From positions 1,143,049 to 1,207,048 of the forward strand of contig NZ_LT839648.1 of the NCBI RefSeq assembly GCF_900176885.1: a stretch of 64,000 nt of DNA, in the 5' to 3' direction. Below the pieces are notes generated by a model, which was not told the origin of the DNA, did not search any database, and was given only the letters and a program-made list of their open reading frames with translations. Shown piece after piece: positions 8,592 through 17,610 of this stretch (positions are counted from its first letter, which is position 1; every line of letters starts with the position of its first letter). This DNA is from Oceanobacillus senegalensis (GTDB taxonomy: Bacteria; Bacillota; Bacilli; Bacillales; Amphibacillaceae). Position numbers and translations under genes: made by a program.

Positions 8592-9064
8592 CTTGTCACC
8601 TCCATAATAGCTTTTTCAAATGAATTTTTGATATCATTTATCGATTCCTCTGTATCGTCAATATTCATAGCATGGACATACAAATAATGGTTATCAGCAG
8701 ATACAGCTACAGATAAGGTTCCCGGCGTTAATGAAATGAGAGTGGTTAGAATAGTTATTTCCCAATTTGATTTAACGTCAAGAGGTATTTCAAAGATCCC
8801 TGGTTCAGCTAATTGCTTTGGTGAGTAAATATATTTAAGCATTGTAATATTTGATAAGATTAATTCTCTAATAAAAATTAAAATTAACTTAATAATATTT
8901 TTGACTTTAATTAGATAAAAAGGACCTGGTATAAACCTCCTTAACACAAATAGTAAAATAATCCCTAAGAGATATCCAATAATAAAACTTGGTGCAGTGT
9001 AGGATTCACCTAGAAACATCCAAAGAATAGCAATTGTTATATTAATAATAATTTGAAAGGCCAT
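8588..9064 (-). CDS. mrpE: Na+/H+ antiporter subunit E (MrpE)
   Basis: A 158-residue subunit, the same length as in B. subtilis. Two N-terminal membrane helices precede a soluble domain with the family motif LISLTPGTLSVAVSADNHYLYVHAMN. MrpE is needed for assembly and activity of the antiporter in studied systems. It starts 6 bases after the mrpD stop, behind AAAGGAG, and overlaps mrpF by 4 bases. Confidence 0.94.
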   Translation of the reverse strand: MAFQIIINITIAILWMFLGESYTAPSFIIGYLLGIILLFVLRRFIPGPFYLIKVKNIIKLILIFIRELILSNITMLKYIYSPKQLAEPGIFEIPLDVKSNWEITILTTLISLTPGTLSVAVSADNHYLYVHAMNIDDTEESINDIKNSFEKAIMEVTR

Positions 9065-9070
9065 GTTTCA

Positions 9071-10552
9071 CTACTCCTTTAGTACAGAATCAATATAAAC
9101 CTCAGGATTAAGTAAATATCCTGCAATGGAATCGGTGATTGGATAAAAGTATTCTGCCCCTACACCTAATATAACTGTTAAGGATATTAGAAAAACAACT
9201 GGTGCAATTAAACCTTTTGTAGATACTGGTTTTAAGTTTTTCATTTCATCTTTCTTTCCCCAAAAAGCATGAATGAAGATTTTTATGATAGAATAGAGGA
9301 TTAAAAGACTTGTTATAAGGGCAATGACAGCAATAACAACCTCATCACTTCTAAATGCACCATCAAGTAGCATCAGCTTTCCAATAAATCCACTAAATGG
9401 TGGGATACCTGCTAAAACAAAAGCACTAATAAATAACAGCCATCCTAGAACAGGGTAATGATGGATTAATCCACCCATCTTACGTAAATCTGACGTGCCA
9501 GCCACATATGCAATTACACCTACTAATAGGAATAGTGCTGCTTTAACTATAATATCCTGCATGAGATAATAAATGGACCCACTTAAAGCCTCTTGATTGA
9601 ATATACCAATTCCCATAATGATATAGCCAATAGCAGGGATAATATTATAAGCTACTATCAGTTTAATATTATTTGTAGAGAGTGCTCCAATGACACCGAA
9701 AATCATGGAAAGTCCTGCTACCCAAATAAAGAAATCATGGGTGAGTTCTAATTTTTGATTGAATATTAATGTAAATACCCGTAATATCGAATAAATACCG
9801 ACTTTTGTTAATAATGCACCAAATAAAGCTGAAATAACTGGGTTTGGTACTATGTAGGAATTAGGTAACCAATAATATAACGGGAATAACGCTGCTTTCG
9901 TTGCAAAAACAAAGAACAGCAAGAAGGCGATTGTTGTTAAAATACCTTGTTGATCAACTTCTGCCACTCGTTTAGCAATTTGTGCCATATTAACTGTACC
10001 TACCGCACCATAAACAAAGGCGACTGCCGTAACGAATAACATGGAAGAAAATACATTGATTAATACATATTTCATAGATTCTCTTAATTGAACTCTATCT
10101 CCACCTAAGACAATTAGGGCATAAGAGGCCATTAATAATACTTCAAAGAATACAAAAAGGTTAAATAAATCCCCAGTAATGAACGCACCGGACACACCAG
10201 TAATTAGGAAAAAGAAAAAGGGATAGAAATAGTACTTCTCTTTTTTTTCAAGGCCCGCATGTGGTGCATAAAAAGCACATCCTACAGCAACTAAATTAGT
10301 TGAGAGAACTAATAATGCTGCCAACATGTCAACAACTAATATGATTCCATACGGTGCAATCCAATCACCTGTTTGCAATACTACCGTTCCATTTTCATCT
10401 ACATATAGGAAGAGATAAATTGCAACGGCTAAGCCAATTAGTGAAAACACTTTCGTCAATAATCTTGAAATTTTAACATTAGAGTTAAAAAATATTAAGA
10501 TTATTGCTGATAGTAACGGCAAGACAATCGGTAAAACTGCTAAATTACTCAT
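9071..10552 (-). CDS. mrpD: Na+/H+ antiporter subunit D (MrpD)
   Basis: A 493-residue polytopic subunit homologous to the NuoM/NuoN proton-pumping subunits of respiratory complex I. Visible family features are the conserved glutamate in LFVFFEVLLMASYALIVLGG, the lysine in FATKAALFPLYYWLPNSY, and the block AGIPPFSGFIGKLMLL near the C-terminus. It forms one of the two ion-translocation modules of the antiporter, the other being MrpA. It overlaps mrpC by 8 bases. Confidence 0.96.
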   Translation of the reverse strand: MSNLAVLPIVLPLLSAIILIFFNSNVKISRLLTKVFSLIGLAVAIYLFLYVDENGTVVLQTGDWIAPYGIILVVDMLAALLVLSTNLVAVGCAFYAPHAGLEKKEKYYFYPFFFFLITGVSGAFITGDLFNLFVFFEVLLMASYALIVLGGDRVQLRESMKYVLINVFSSMLFVTAVAFVYGAVGTVNMAQIAKRVAEVDQQGILTTIAFLLFFVFATKAALFPLYYWLPNSYIVPNPVISALFGALLTKVGIYSILRVFTLIFNQKLELTHDFFIWVAGLSMIFGVIGALSTNNIKLIVAYNIIPAIGYIIMGIGIFNQEALSGSIYYLMQDIIVKAALFLLVGVIAYVAGTSDLRKMGGLIHHYPVLGWLLFISAFVLAGIPPFSGFIGKLMLLDGAFRSDEVVIAVIALITSLLILYSIIKIFIHAFWGKKDEMKNLKPVSTKGLIAPVVFLISLTVILGVGAEYFYPITDSIAGYLLNPEVYIDSVLKE

Positions 10553-10883
10553 TTGATTTACCCCTTAACTGTTCCATATTATCTGTATTGTTTTCTCTTG
10601 TTGTTCGGTATGCTAATACAAGAAGAAGACTTGTAATACCAAAACTAATAACAATGGACGTAAGAATTAAAGCCTGTGGTAAAGGATCTGTGTACTCTGT
10701 AATACCATCCATTAAAATAGGTGGTTGACCGGTTTTTAGTTTACCCATTGTCAAAATAAGCAAATGGGCACCATGGGATAACAATACAGTACCTATAATA
10801 ATACGTAGTAACTGTTTCTGTAACAAATTATAAATGGCAGGTGCAAAAAGAACACCACCAAGAATAATAATTAATATTTCCAT
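10545..10883 (-). CDS. mrpC: Na+/H+ antiporter subunit C (MrpC)
   Basis: A 112-residue NuoK-like subunit with three membrane helices and the conserved segment LLSHGAHLLILTMG, followed by DPLPQALILTSIVISFG. It sits directly against mrpA, whose stop codon immediately precedes the mrpC ATG. The ribosome binding site (AAGGAGG) lies inside the last mrpA codons. In B. subtilis mrpB lies between these two genes; here there is no room for it. Confidence 0.95.
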   Translation of the reverse strand: MEILIIILGGVLFAPAIYNLLQKQLLRIIIGTVLLSHGAHLLILTMGKLKTGQPPILMDGITEYTDPLPQALILTSIVISFGITSLLLVLAYRTTRENNTDNMEQLRGKSNE

Positions 10884-13205
10884 TTATTCCGCCTCCTTTT
10901 TCTTTTTTAATTTAATAAGAGAAAAGATGGCCAGTGCTGCAATTCCTAGCACAGTTATTTCGAATAATGTATCTAGTCCACGGAAATCCACTAGAATTAC
11001 GTTAACGATATTATCCCCACCACCGAGTTTATAGGAATTCTCGATAAAATAATCAGAAATGGATTTGAACCAATTGGAGCTATGTGCCGATATTCCTATT
11101 AAGATAATTAATAATCCAAATCCAGCAGAAATAAAGATGTTTGTAAATTTATTTGATAGTGTTTCTTCCCTTTTTCTTAAATTCGGCAAGTGATAGAAAC
11201 ATAATAAGAACAGAGCAATGGATATCGTTTCCACAGTTAACTGTGTTAATGCAAGGTCTGGAGCACGGTAGATTACAAATAACATAGATACGCCATAACC
11301 TACGATTCCAGTTACTAAAATAACTGCAACATTATTATTTACAAATAGAGTAGCTATAGCAGCAATCATAATTATTGTTACGAGAGCAACCTCAAGGCTC
11401 GTTACATCAGCTACCTGGCTAAAGTCAATTGTAAATCCATTTGTTAACCACATATACATCAAAGTTACGATGAATGTAGTGCCTAATATTAAAATCATAT
11501 ATGTTCTAAGAGAACCAGTCATATATGTATTCGTAATACCTGCAGAGTAGGTATCCAATTTTTCTATTATTGTGTTATATACGCGATTAAAGCTTAAGTT
11601 ACCTGGTAAAATGTTGTAGATACCTTGCCACTTTTTACGGGTCAAGAATAGAATGATTCCTACGCCTACTACGATTAATGACATGATTAATGGTGGATAA
11701 TTAAACCCATGCCAAAATGCTATATCATGGTATTCTACATTACTATTAACCGCTTCCGCAGCATGTTGTAGGAATGTGCCATTCACCATATTAGGGAATA
11801 ATCCAATTAAAACAACACCAAGCACAAGAATAATAGGGGAGATTAACATCCCAATTGGTGCTTCATGAGGTTTCTTCGGTAGCTTGTCCAGTTGTTTCGG
11901 TCCAGTAAATACTCCAAAAAAGAAGTACATGGAATAAACAAAGGTAAAAATACTACCGAAAACAGCAAGGTATGGTATAGCTTGACTAAGCCATGCTGCA
12001 CCTTCCAAACCAAGTGTTGCGTCGAAAAATAATTCTTTACTATAAAATCCATTTAGGAATGGTAACGGTACACCTGCCATGGAGAACGTAGCAAATACGG
12101 CTAATGTACCTGATATAGGTAATAGGGTAAATAGACCACCTAGTTTCCTTATATCACGTGTCCCGGTTTCATGGTCAATTATTCCAGCAATCATAAACAG
12201 GCTACCTTTAAATGTCGCATGGTTTAAAATATGAAATACAGCAGCAAATACGGCGGCTTCTGTTCCAAAACCAAGCATTGCCATAATCATACCTAATTGA
12301 CTGATGGTAGAGAAAGCCAAAATACCTTTTAAATCGGTCTGCCTGACTGCCATGTAGGAGCCCCAGCAAAGCGTTACAATACCGATAAGGCTTACAATAA
12401 TAAAGAAACCTTCATATAAAGCAAAGATAGGTGAAAATCTAGCAACTAAAAATATGCCTGCTTTTACCATGGTTGCTGAGTGTAGATACGCACTAACAGG
12501 GGTTGGTGCTTCCATTGCGTCAGGTAACCAAATATGGAATGGAAATTGTGCAGATTTTGTAAATGCACCTAGTAGTATGAAGATTAAAGTTAGAAGTAGA
12601 TAATCACTTTCTAAAATAATATCTACCTGTTCTATCATTCCTTGAATACTAGTTGTACCAGTAATAATCGTTAGAAGTATGAACCCTCCAAGTAAACTTA
12701 AACCACCAAATACGGTTATAAGCATTGATTTTAACGCGCCATATCTTGAACGCTCTTTAAAATTCCAATAACCAATTAATAAAAATGATGAAATGGATGT
12801 TAATTCCCAGAATGCATATAATGCAAAAACGTTATCAGATAATACAACACCTAACATTGCAGCCATAAACATTAATAGGTAGACATAAAAATGTCCCAAC
12901 TTTTCTGATTTGTCTAAGTACCATATTGAATAGAGTACGACTAATGACCCAATTCCACTAATTAGTAAAACAAATAGTAAACTTAGTCCGTCTAAATAAA
13001 AGTCTAGGTTCAATCCTAGGGATGGTATCCAATTGTATGTTTGTCTAATTGGACTAAAGTTGGCTCCGATAAATTGGATAAAGTAAAGAAAGATGATAAA
13101 AGGGATGAAAAAAACAAAAATACCAGTATGTATTCGATCTTTTACTTTACTAATCCATGGTACAAATATAGCAAACAGTAATGGAGCGAAAACTGCGTAA
13201 ATCAT
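10884..13205 (-). CDS. mrpA: Na+/H+ antiporter subunit A (MrpA)
   Basis: A 773-residue polytopic protein, the first gene of the operon. The N-terminal two-thirds is NuoL-like, with FWELTSISSFLLIGYW, the lysine-containing FTKSAQFPFHIWLPDAMEAP and INHATFKGSLFM-type motifs (here LNHATFKGSLFM). The C-terminal part carries the DUF4040/MbhE-like region APDLALTQLTVETIS and ends with DFRGLDTLFEITVLGIAAL. That end is the normal MrpA terminus, so MrpA is not fused to MrpB. RBS AAAGGAGGAA. It is slightly shorter than the roughly 800-residue B. subtilis protein. Confidence 0.96.
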   Translation of the reverse strand: MIYAVFAPLLFAIFVPWISKVKDRIHTGIFVFFIPFIIFLYFIQFIGANFSPIRQTYNWIPSLGLNLDFYLDGLSLLFVLLISGIGSLVVLYSIWYLDKSEKLGHFYVYLLMFMAAMLGVVLSDNVFALYAFWELTSISSFLLIGYWNFKERSRYGALKSMLITVFGGLSLLGGFILLTIITGTTSIQGMIEQVDIILESDYLLLTLIFILLGAFTKSAQFPFHIWLPDAMEAPTPVSAYLHSATMVKAGIFLVARFSPIFALYEGFFIIVSLIGIVTLCWGSYMAVRQTDLKGILAFSTISQLGMIMAMLGFGTEAAVFAAVFHILNHATFKGSLFMIAGIIDHETGTRDIRKLGGLFTLLPISGTLAVFATFSMAGVPLPFLNGFYSKELFFDATLGLEGAAWLSQAIPYLAVFGSIFTFVYSMYFFFGVFTGPKQLDKLPKKPHEAPIGMLISPIILVLGVVLIGLFPNMVNGTFLQHAAEAVNSNVEYHDIAFWHGFNYPPLIMSLIVVGVGIILFLTRKKWQGIYNILPGNLSFNRVYNTIIEKLDTYSAGITNTYMTGSLRTYMILILGTTFIVTLMYMWLTNGFTIDFSQVADVTSLEVALVTIIMIAAIATLFVNNNVAVILVTGIVGYGVSMLFVIYRAPDLALTQLTVETISIALFLLCFYHLPNLRKREETLSNKFTNIFISAGFGLLIILIGISAHSSNWFKSISDYFIENSYKLGGGDNIVNVILVDFRGLDTLFEITVLGIAALAIFSLIKLKKKKEAE

Positions 13206-13392
13206 CTAATACTATTCCTCCTTTATAAATTAAGTCTTCTTGAGCATAACCATATTATTTCCTATAATAGGAAATAATGTAAAAGAATGCCTAATCTTGT
13301 AAAAGTGTCTAATAATGGTTTTTGATGGTGAACTATCCATTGGGAATTGTAATATGTTGTGGAATTTTGTTTACTTTGGGAATCCAACTTTT

Positions 13393-13421
13393 ATCATAAT
13401 ATATAATAAAAGTTTATACAA
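13393..13421 (-). promoter_or_regulatory. Candidate sigma-A promoter of the mrp operon
   Basis: On the minus strand, TTGTAT (13421-13416), a 17-base spacer and TATGAT (13398-13393). The -10 is good and the -35 is weak. The remaining bases between here and mrpA are AT-rich, and I see nothing else in them. Confidence 0.35.
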
Positions 13422-13445
13422 ACATAGTCTATCGTAGTCATTATT

Positions 13446-13488
13446 ATATTAAAAAATAAATAACTCCTGCTTGGGGGGAGCAGGAGTT
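13446..13488 (-). terminator. Intrinsic terminator of sda
   Basis: A perfect 10-bp stem (13462-13471 with 13479-13488) has a 7-base loop. On the minus strand it runs into ATTTATTTTTT, so it serves the minus-strand gene sda. Confidence 0.85.
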
Positions 13489-13520
13489 TGGAAAAAACCG
13501 ATATTATTTGGTATCCATGA

Positions 13521-13667
13521 TTAACTAGTTTTAATCCATTTAATTTTGTGTGATAACTTTCTTCTATGAATTTCTTCTTCTATTAATGAGATAAAATCAG
13601 GGCTTAAATTTAAATCGTTTGCTGTATAATAGGATTCAATTAGTAGGTCATCAGATAAATGTTCCAT
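13521..13667 (-). CDS. sda: Sporulation checkpoint inhibitor Sda
   Basis: A 48-codon gene starting at ATG 13667, 8 bases after GGAGGG. The product begins [18 protein letters not shown] and has a second helix around [15 protein letters not shown]. This matches B. subtilis Sda (LSDELLIESY, IELIENEIKRR) in length and pattern. Sda is a helical hairpin that binds the dimerisation domain of sporulation kinase KinA and blocks phosphorelay entry when replication is disturbed. It is divergent from yqeG, as in B. subtilis, and DnaA boxes lie upstream. The four-base-offset upstream ATG runs into an early stop. Confidence 0.88.
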   Translation of the reverse strand: MEHLSDDLLIESYYTANDLNLSPDFISLIEEEIHRRKLSHKIKWIKTS

Positions 13668-13753
13668 CCATACAGCCCTCCTAAGTAAATTGTCTTGCTT
13701 GATTTAAGTTAATAATAATTTACCATGTTTCTCAAACTAGGACAAGACACAAG

Positions 13754-13853
13754 TTATCTACATAAGCCTGTAGATAACTTGTTAGTAATATCACATTTCT
13801 CTGTAAAAAATGGATAACTTAGCCTGTTGAAAATGTTAGTAAAGTTATCCACA
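13754..13853. promoter_or_regulatory. DnaA-box cluster upstream of sda
   Basis: Four sites lie within 100 bases: TTATCTACA (13754-13762), the same on the reverse strand (13769-13777), a weaker reverse TTATCCATT (13809-13817) and a perfect TTATCCACA (13845-13853). The first two form an inverted pair. In B. subtilis DnaA binds upstream of sda and links its expression to replication; the same control is inferred here. Confidence 0.75.
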
Positions 13854-13994
13854 TTCGAAACATGGAGATATTTGTCGAACGATTTTTTAAAATCTTATCG
13901 AAAAAACACATATTTAGTATGATTTTTATCATATATTTACTGTTTGCCCACCTAAAGGAAATATGTCTTACACGATGAAAGGTTCGTTAGCCTG

Positions 13995-14103
13995 TTTATC
14001 GCAGGTTAAGAGGCATCATACCCCACCTCAAAGATGGAGGAAAAACGAATCCCTTTTAGGTGAGGGATGAGAGAAAACCCCACTGATTGAAGATTTACTT
14101 TAT
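13995..14103 (+). repeat. Dispersed hairpin repeat, copy 2
   Basis: A 109-base relative of copy 1, in the same orientation. The start TTTATCGCAGGTTAA and the arms CCCCACCTCAAAG and CTTTTAGGTGAGGG are clear. The end is GAAGATTTACTTTATC. It lies between the DnaA boxes and yqeG. Its inner sequence differs from copy 1 at many positions while the ends are kept. Confidence 0.7.
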
Positions 14104-14190
14104 CTGGGACAGAACTATCATATTATGGTAAATTATTGTAGGATTGTTTTATGTAATTATAGCCGAAGAAATTTGATGAGGTGTAATAAC

Positions 14191-14706
14191 GTGTTAAGTA
14201 AATTTTTGCCCAATGAGCATGTAAAAAGCATTTTTGATATTCACCCTAGTACCTTAACGGAGAAAGGAATTAAAGGCATCATAACCGATTTAGATAATAC
14301 GCTTGTAGCCTGGGATGTTGCTGATGCGACACCAGAGGTTATTCAGTGGTTTAAATTAATGAAGGAACATGATATTCAAATAACGATTATTTCTAATAAT
14401 AATCTTGACCGAGTTAAGGTGTTTTCTGAACCATTAGGCACGCCATTTGTTTATAGTGCCAGAAAACCATTACGTCGTGCTTTCAACAAAGTTCGGAAAC
14501 AAATGAAATTAAAAAAAGAAGAAATAGTAGTTATTGGTGATCAAGTTTTAACTGATGTCCTTGGTGGGAACATTGCTGGTTTCTACACCATATTAGTTGT
14601 TCCGATAGTAAAATCTGATGGAAGAATAACAAGAATAAATCGGAAAATAGAACGGAGAATATTAAACTATTTTAGAAACAAAGGTAAAATCAGCTGGGAG
14701 GAATGA
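14191..14706 (+). CDS. yqeG: HAD-superfamily phosphatase YqeG
   Basis: A 171-residue HAD-type (IIIA) phosphatase. The nucleophile motif is GIITDLDNTLVAWD, motif II is TIISNNN, and VVIGDQVLTDVLGGN carries the metal-binding aspartates. The substrate is unknown. The GTG at 14191 was chosen because GATGAGGTG lies 7 bases upstream and the length then matches the B. subtilis protein; the open frame extends to 14125 without a good site. It overlaps yqeH (ATGA) and opens the yqeGH-aroE-yqeI-nadD-yqeK-rsfS-yqeM operon. Confidence 0.92.
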   Translation: MLSKFLPNEHVKSIFDIHPSTLTEKGIKGIITDLDNTLVAWDVADATPEVIQWFKLMKEHDIQITIISNNNLDRVKVFSEPLGTPFVYSARKPLRRAFNKVRKQMKLKKEEIVVIGDQVLTDVLGGNIAGFYTILVVPIVKSDGRITRINRKIERRILNYFRNKGKISWEE

Positions 14707-14708
14707 GT

Positions 14709-15809
14709 GTGGAACATATTTTTTGTCAAGGTTGTGGAGCAAAAATACAAACAGAAAAACCTGATAAAATAGGGTATACTCCAAAGTCTTCACTAGAAAA
14801 GGAAAATGTAATGTGTAAGAGATGTTTTCGATTAAAACATTACAATGAAATTCAGGATGTATCTATAAGTGATGATGATTTCTTAAAAATGGTTAGCTCG
14901 ATTCGAAACGCTAGCGGTTTAGTTGTCCATGTTATTGATATATTTGATGTAAATGGAACGTTAATTAAAAGTCTTCCTAGGATTATCGGAGACAATCCAA
15001 TTATCTTAGTTGGTAATAAGGTGGACTTGTTACCGAAATCAACAAATAAGCGTAAATTGGTTCAATGGTTACAAGGCGAAGCAAAAAACGCAGGAATTAA
15101 AGTATTGGATGTCTTTTTAATATCATCTATTAAGGGACACGGCATGGATGACCTTACTTATCAAATCGAAGCATATCGAAAAAATAGAGATGTGTTTATA
15201 GTAGGGACAACCAATGTAGGTAAATCTACATTTATAAATCGGTTAATTAAACAAACAACAGGTTATCAGGATGTAATTACTACATCGTATTTTCCAGGAA
15301 CTACCCTAGGTTTTATTGAAATACCTTTGGATGATCACTCTTCATTAATAGATACTCCTGGAATTGTAAATCGTCAACAAATTGCTCATTATGTTGATGA
15401 CGAGGACTTGAAATTGATTACTCCTAAAAATGAGATTAAGCCACGGATATATCAGTTAAATAGTTCACAGACGTTATTTTTTGGAGGATTGGCCCGATTA
15501 GACTTTATGAAAGGGGGAAGACAACCCTTTGTCTGCTATTTTTCTAATCAACTATCCATTCATCGAACGAAACTGGAAAAAGCCGATCATCTATATAAAA
15601 ATCATGTAGGAGAATTACTATCACCTCCAAATGAAAAGTCATTAGAAAAATTACCAAAGTTAATAGAAAGCACATTTAAAATTTCGCAGGATAAGACAGA
15701 CATCGTTTTCCCAGGATTAGGATGGGTAAGTTTATCAGGGGAACCAGCTACGGTTGTAGCTTATAGTCCTAAAGGAGTAGCTGTTACAATTAGGAAATCA
15801 TTGATTTAA
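14709..15809 (+). CDS. yqeH: Circularly permuted ribosome-biogenesis GTPase YqeH
   Basis: A 366-residue GTPase needed for 30S subunit assembly in B. subtilis. An N-terminal zinc finger (CQGCG and CKRCF) is followed by GTPase motifs in permuted order: G4 NKVD, G5-like SSIKG, then the P-loop GTTNVGKST and DTPG. A C-terminal domain follows. GTG at 14709 lies 7-8 bases from GGGAGG and gives the B. subtilis length. ATG 14703 is only 1-2 bases from it. Confidence 0.94.
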   Translation: MEHIFCQGCGAKIQTEKPDKIGYTPKSSLEKENVMCKRCFRLKHYNEIQDVSISDDDFLKMVSSIRNASGLVVHVIDIFDVNGTLIKSLPRIIGDNPIILVGNKVDLLPKSTNKRKLVQWLQGEAKNAGIKVLDVFLISSIKGHGMDDLTYQIEAYRKNRDVFIVGTTNVGKSTFINRLIKQTTGYQDVITTSYFPGTTLGFIEIPLDDHSSLIDTPGIVNRQQIAHYVDDEDLKLITPKNEIKPRIYQLNSSQTLFFGGLARLDFMKGGRQPFVCYFSNQLSIHRTKLEKADHLYKNHVGELLSPPNEKSLEKLPKLIESTFKISQDKTDIVFPGLGWVSLSGEPATVVAYSPKGVAVTIRKSLI

Positions 15810-15890
15810 AGAGACCTTACTACGCATTCTGTACATCTCAATTTAAAGTCTGGCTTCACTAAAAAATTGAATATTGGGGGAGGAGAAATC

Positions 15891-16736
15891 ATGTCTTATA
15901 ATTTTAAATTAATTGGTTATCCAATTGAGCATTCACTGTCACCATGGATACATGAGCAATTTTTGAGAAAAACTAACATACAGGGAAGCTATACAATTAA
16001 TGAAATACCAACAGATGCTCCATTTGCAGAGAGCATTGAAAAGATGAAAAAAGAAAAAGTAAATGGATTTAATGTTACCGTACCATATAAACAAAAAATA
16101 ATTCCGTTATTAGACGAAATGGATCGTAATGCTAAAAATATTGGGGCTGTCAATACGGTATTAATAAAGGATGGAAAATTAATTGGTTACAATACTGATG
16201 GAAAAGGATATGTCCGTTCTTTAGAAAATAAAATTCCTAACCTGGTAAATGAGAAATCAAAACGTATTTTAATTCTCGGGGCAGGTGGTGCTGCTCGAGG
16301 AATCTACTATGGTTTGAGTGATGCAGGATATCAACATATTGATATCGCTAATAGAACGAAGGAAAAAGCAGAGGAAATAGCAAGTATTAAGCAAACCTCT
16401 ACAGAAACGCAGATTATAACATTAAAGGAAGCTGAACGAAACTTAAGTGAATATGACGTTATTATTCAAACTACCTCTGTAGGGATGAAACCCGAAGTGG
16501 ATAATTCGGTTGTCTCTTTACAGAGATTAAAGCCAGAAACTATTGTAAGTGATATCGTATATCAACCAATTAAAACAACTTTTTTGAAACAAGCTAAACA
16601 AAAAGGATCTACCATCCATTTTGGACATACTATGCTTTTATATCAAGCAAAATTAGCTTATGAAATTTGGACAGAAATCGATGTTCAGATAGATAATATG
16701 GATGAAGAACTACAATTAATTTTGGAAGGAAGATAA
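15891..16736 (+). CDS. aroE: Shikimate dehydrogenase
   Basis: A 281-residue NADP-dependent enzyme that reduces 3-dehydroshikimate to shikimate in aromatic amino acid synthesis. Motifs are GYPIEHSLSPWIH (shikimate binding), NVTVPYK with the catalytic lysine, NTDGKGY, the dinucleotide-binding GAGGAARGIYYGL and NRTKEKA. The ATG at 15891 follows GGGGGAGGAG. It ends 1 base before yqeI. It is called aroD in older B. subtilis maps. Confidence 0.96.
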   Translation: MSYNFKLIGYPIEHSLSPWIHEQFLRKTNIQGSYTINEIPTDAPFAESIEKMKKEKVNGFNVTVPYKQKIIPLLDEMDRNAKNIGAVNTVLIKDGKLIGYNTDGKGYVRSLENKIPNLVNEKSKRILILGAGGAARGIYYGLSDAGYQHIDIANRTKEKAEEIASIKQTSTETQIITLKEAERNLSEYDVIIQTTSVGMKPEVDNSVVSLQRLKPETIVSDIVYQPIKTTFLKQAKQKGSTIHFGHTMLLYQAKLAYEIWTEIDVQIDNMDEELQLILEGR

Positions 16737-16737
16737 T

Positions 16738-17028
16738 ATGCTAACAGGTAAACAAAAACGATTTTTGCGTTCAGAAGCGCACCATATGAAGCCGATATTC
16801 CAAGTTGGAAAAGTTGGAGTAAACGAGAATATGGTAAAGCAAATTAGGGAGGCATTGGAAAAACGGGAGCTATTAAAAGTGAGCATTTTGCAAAATTGCA
16901 TGGAGGATAAGGATTCCGTTGCAGAGCAGATTGCGGAGGGTACGGAGGCAGAAATTGTTCAAATTATTGGTAACAATATTGTTTTGTACAAGGAATCACA
17001 AGAAAATAAACAATTACAGTTACCTTAA
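16738..17028 (+). CDS. yqeI: RNA-binding protein YqeI (CRS1/YhbY domain)
   Basis: A 96-residue protein consisting of one CRM (YhbY) domain. It has the N-terminal GKQKRFLRSEAHHMKPIFQVGKVG and the later basic KRELLKVSI strand. YhbY proteins associate with pre-50S ribosomal particles. The start follows the GGAAGG near the end of aroE by a few bases. Position between aroE and nadD is the conserved one. Confidence 0.93.
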   Translation: MLTGKQKRFLRSEAHHMKPIFQVGKVGVNENMVKQIREALEKRELLKVSILQNCMEDKDSVAEQIAEGTEAEIVQIIGNNIVLYKESQENKQLQLP

Positions 17029-17040
17029 AGGAGTTATAGA

Positions 17041-17610
17041 GTGAAACGGATAGGTATTTTAGGTGGTACATTTGATCCACCACATCTTGGTCATTTAGTT
17101 ATTGCTGAAGAAGTTCGTGTTGCATTGGAATTAGAAGAAATTTGGTTTATTCCAACATATACACCACCACATAAGAATGATTCCCAGACAAGTGCTTACC
17201 ACCGTATGAAAATGTTGGAAAGTGCAATTGACAGTAATAATAGTTTTAAATTAAATACGATAGAAATGGAACGTTTAGGTAAATCATACACGATAGATAC
17301 CGTCAAAGTATTAAGAAGTGAATTTCCGGATTACAAGTTCTATTTCATTATTGGTGCAGATATGGTGGAGTATTTACCAAACTGGAATAAAATTGATGAA
17401 TTGGTCCAGTTGATACAATTTGTAGGTGTAAAAAGGCCCGGTTATAAATTAGAGACTCATTATCCATTAATAGAAGTAACTGTACCAATACTTGATATTT
17501 CTTCAACAATGTTAAGAAGAAGGTTACGAAATAAAGAGTCCATCAAGTATATCGTACCAGATAAAGTTCATAGATATATTAGGGAGAAGGGGTTATATGA
17601 AGATAGATGA
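17041..17610 (+). CDS. nadD: Nicotinate-nucleotide adenylyltransferase
   Basis: A 189-residue nucleotidyltransferase that makes deamido-NAD from nicotinate mononucleotide and ATP. The ATP-binding motif GGTFDPPHLGHL (HxGH class) is at the N-terminus and ISSTMLRRRL (the ISSTxxR motif) near the C-terminus. The start is GTG behind AAAGGAG. It overlaps yqeK by 14 bases, which suggests coupled translation. Confidence 0.96.
   Translation: MKRIGILGGTFDPPHLGHLVIAEEVRVALELEEIWFIPTYTPPHKNDSQTSAYHRMKMLESAIDSNNSFKLNTIEMERLGKSYTIDTVKVLRSEFPDYKFYFIIGADMVEYLPNWNKIDELVQLIQFVGVKRPGYKLETHYPLIEVTVPILDISSTMLRRRLRNKESIKYIVPDKVHRYIREKGLYEDR

Noticed and set aside
10504-11034. Plus-strand open frames opposite mrpC and mrpD
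   Set aside because: They are antisense to well-supported membrane proteins and lack ribosome binding sites.
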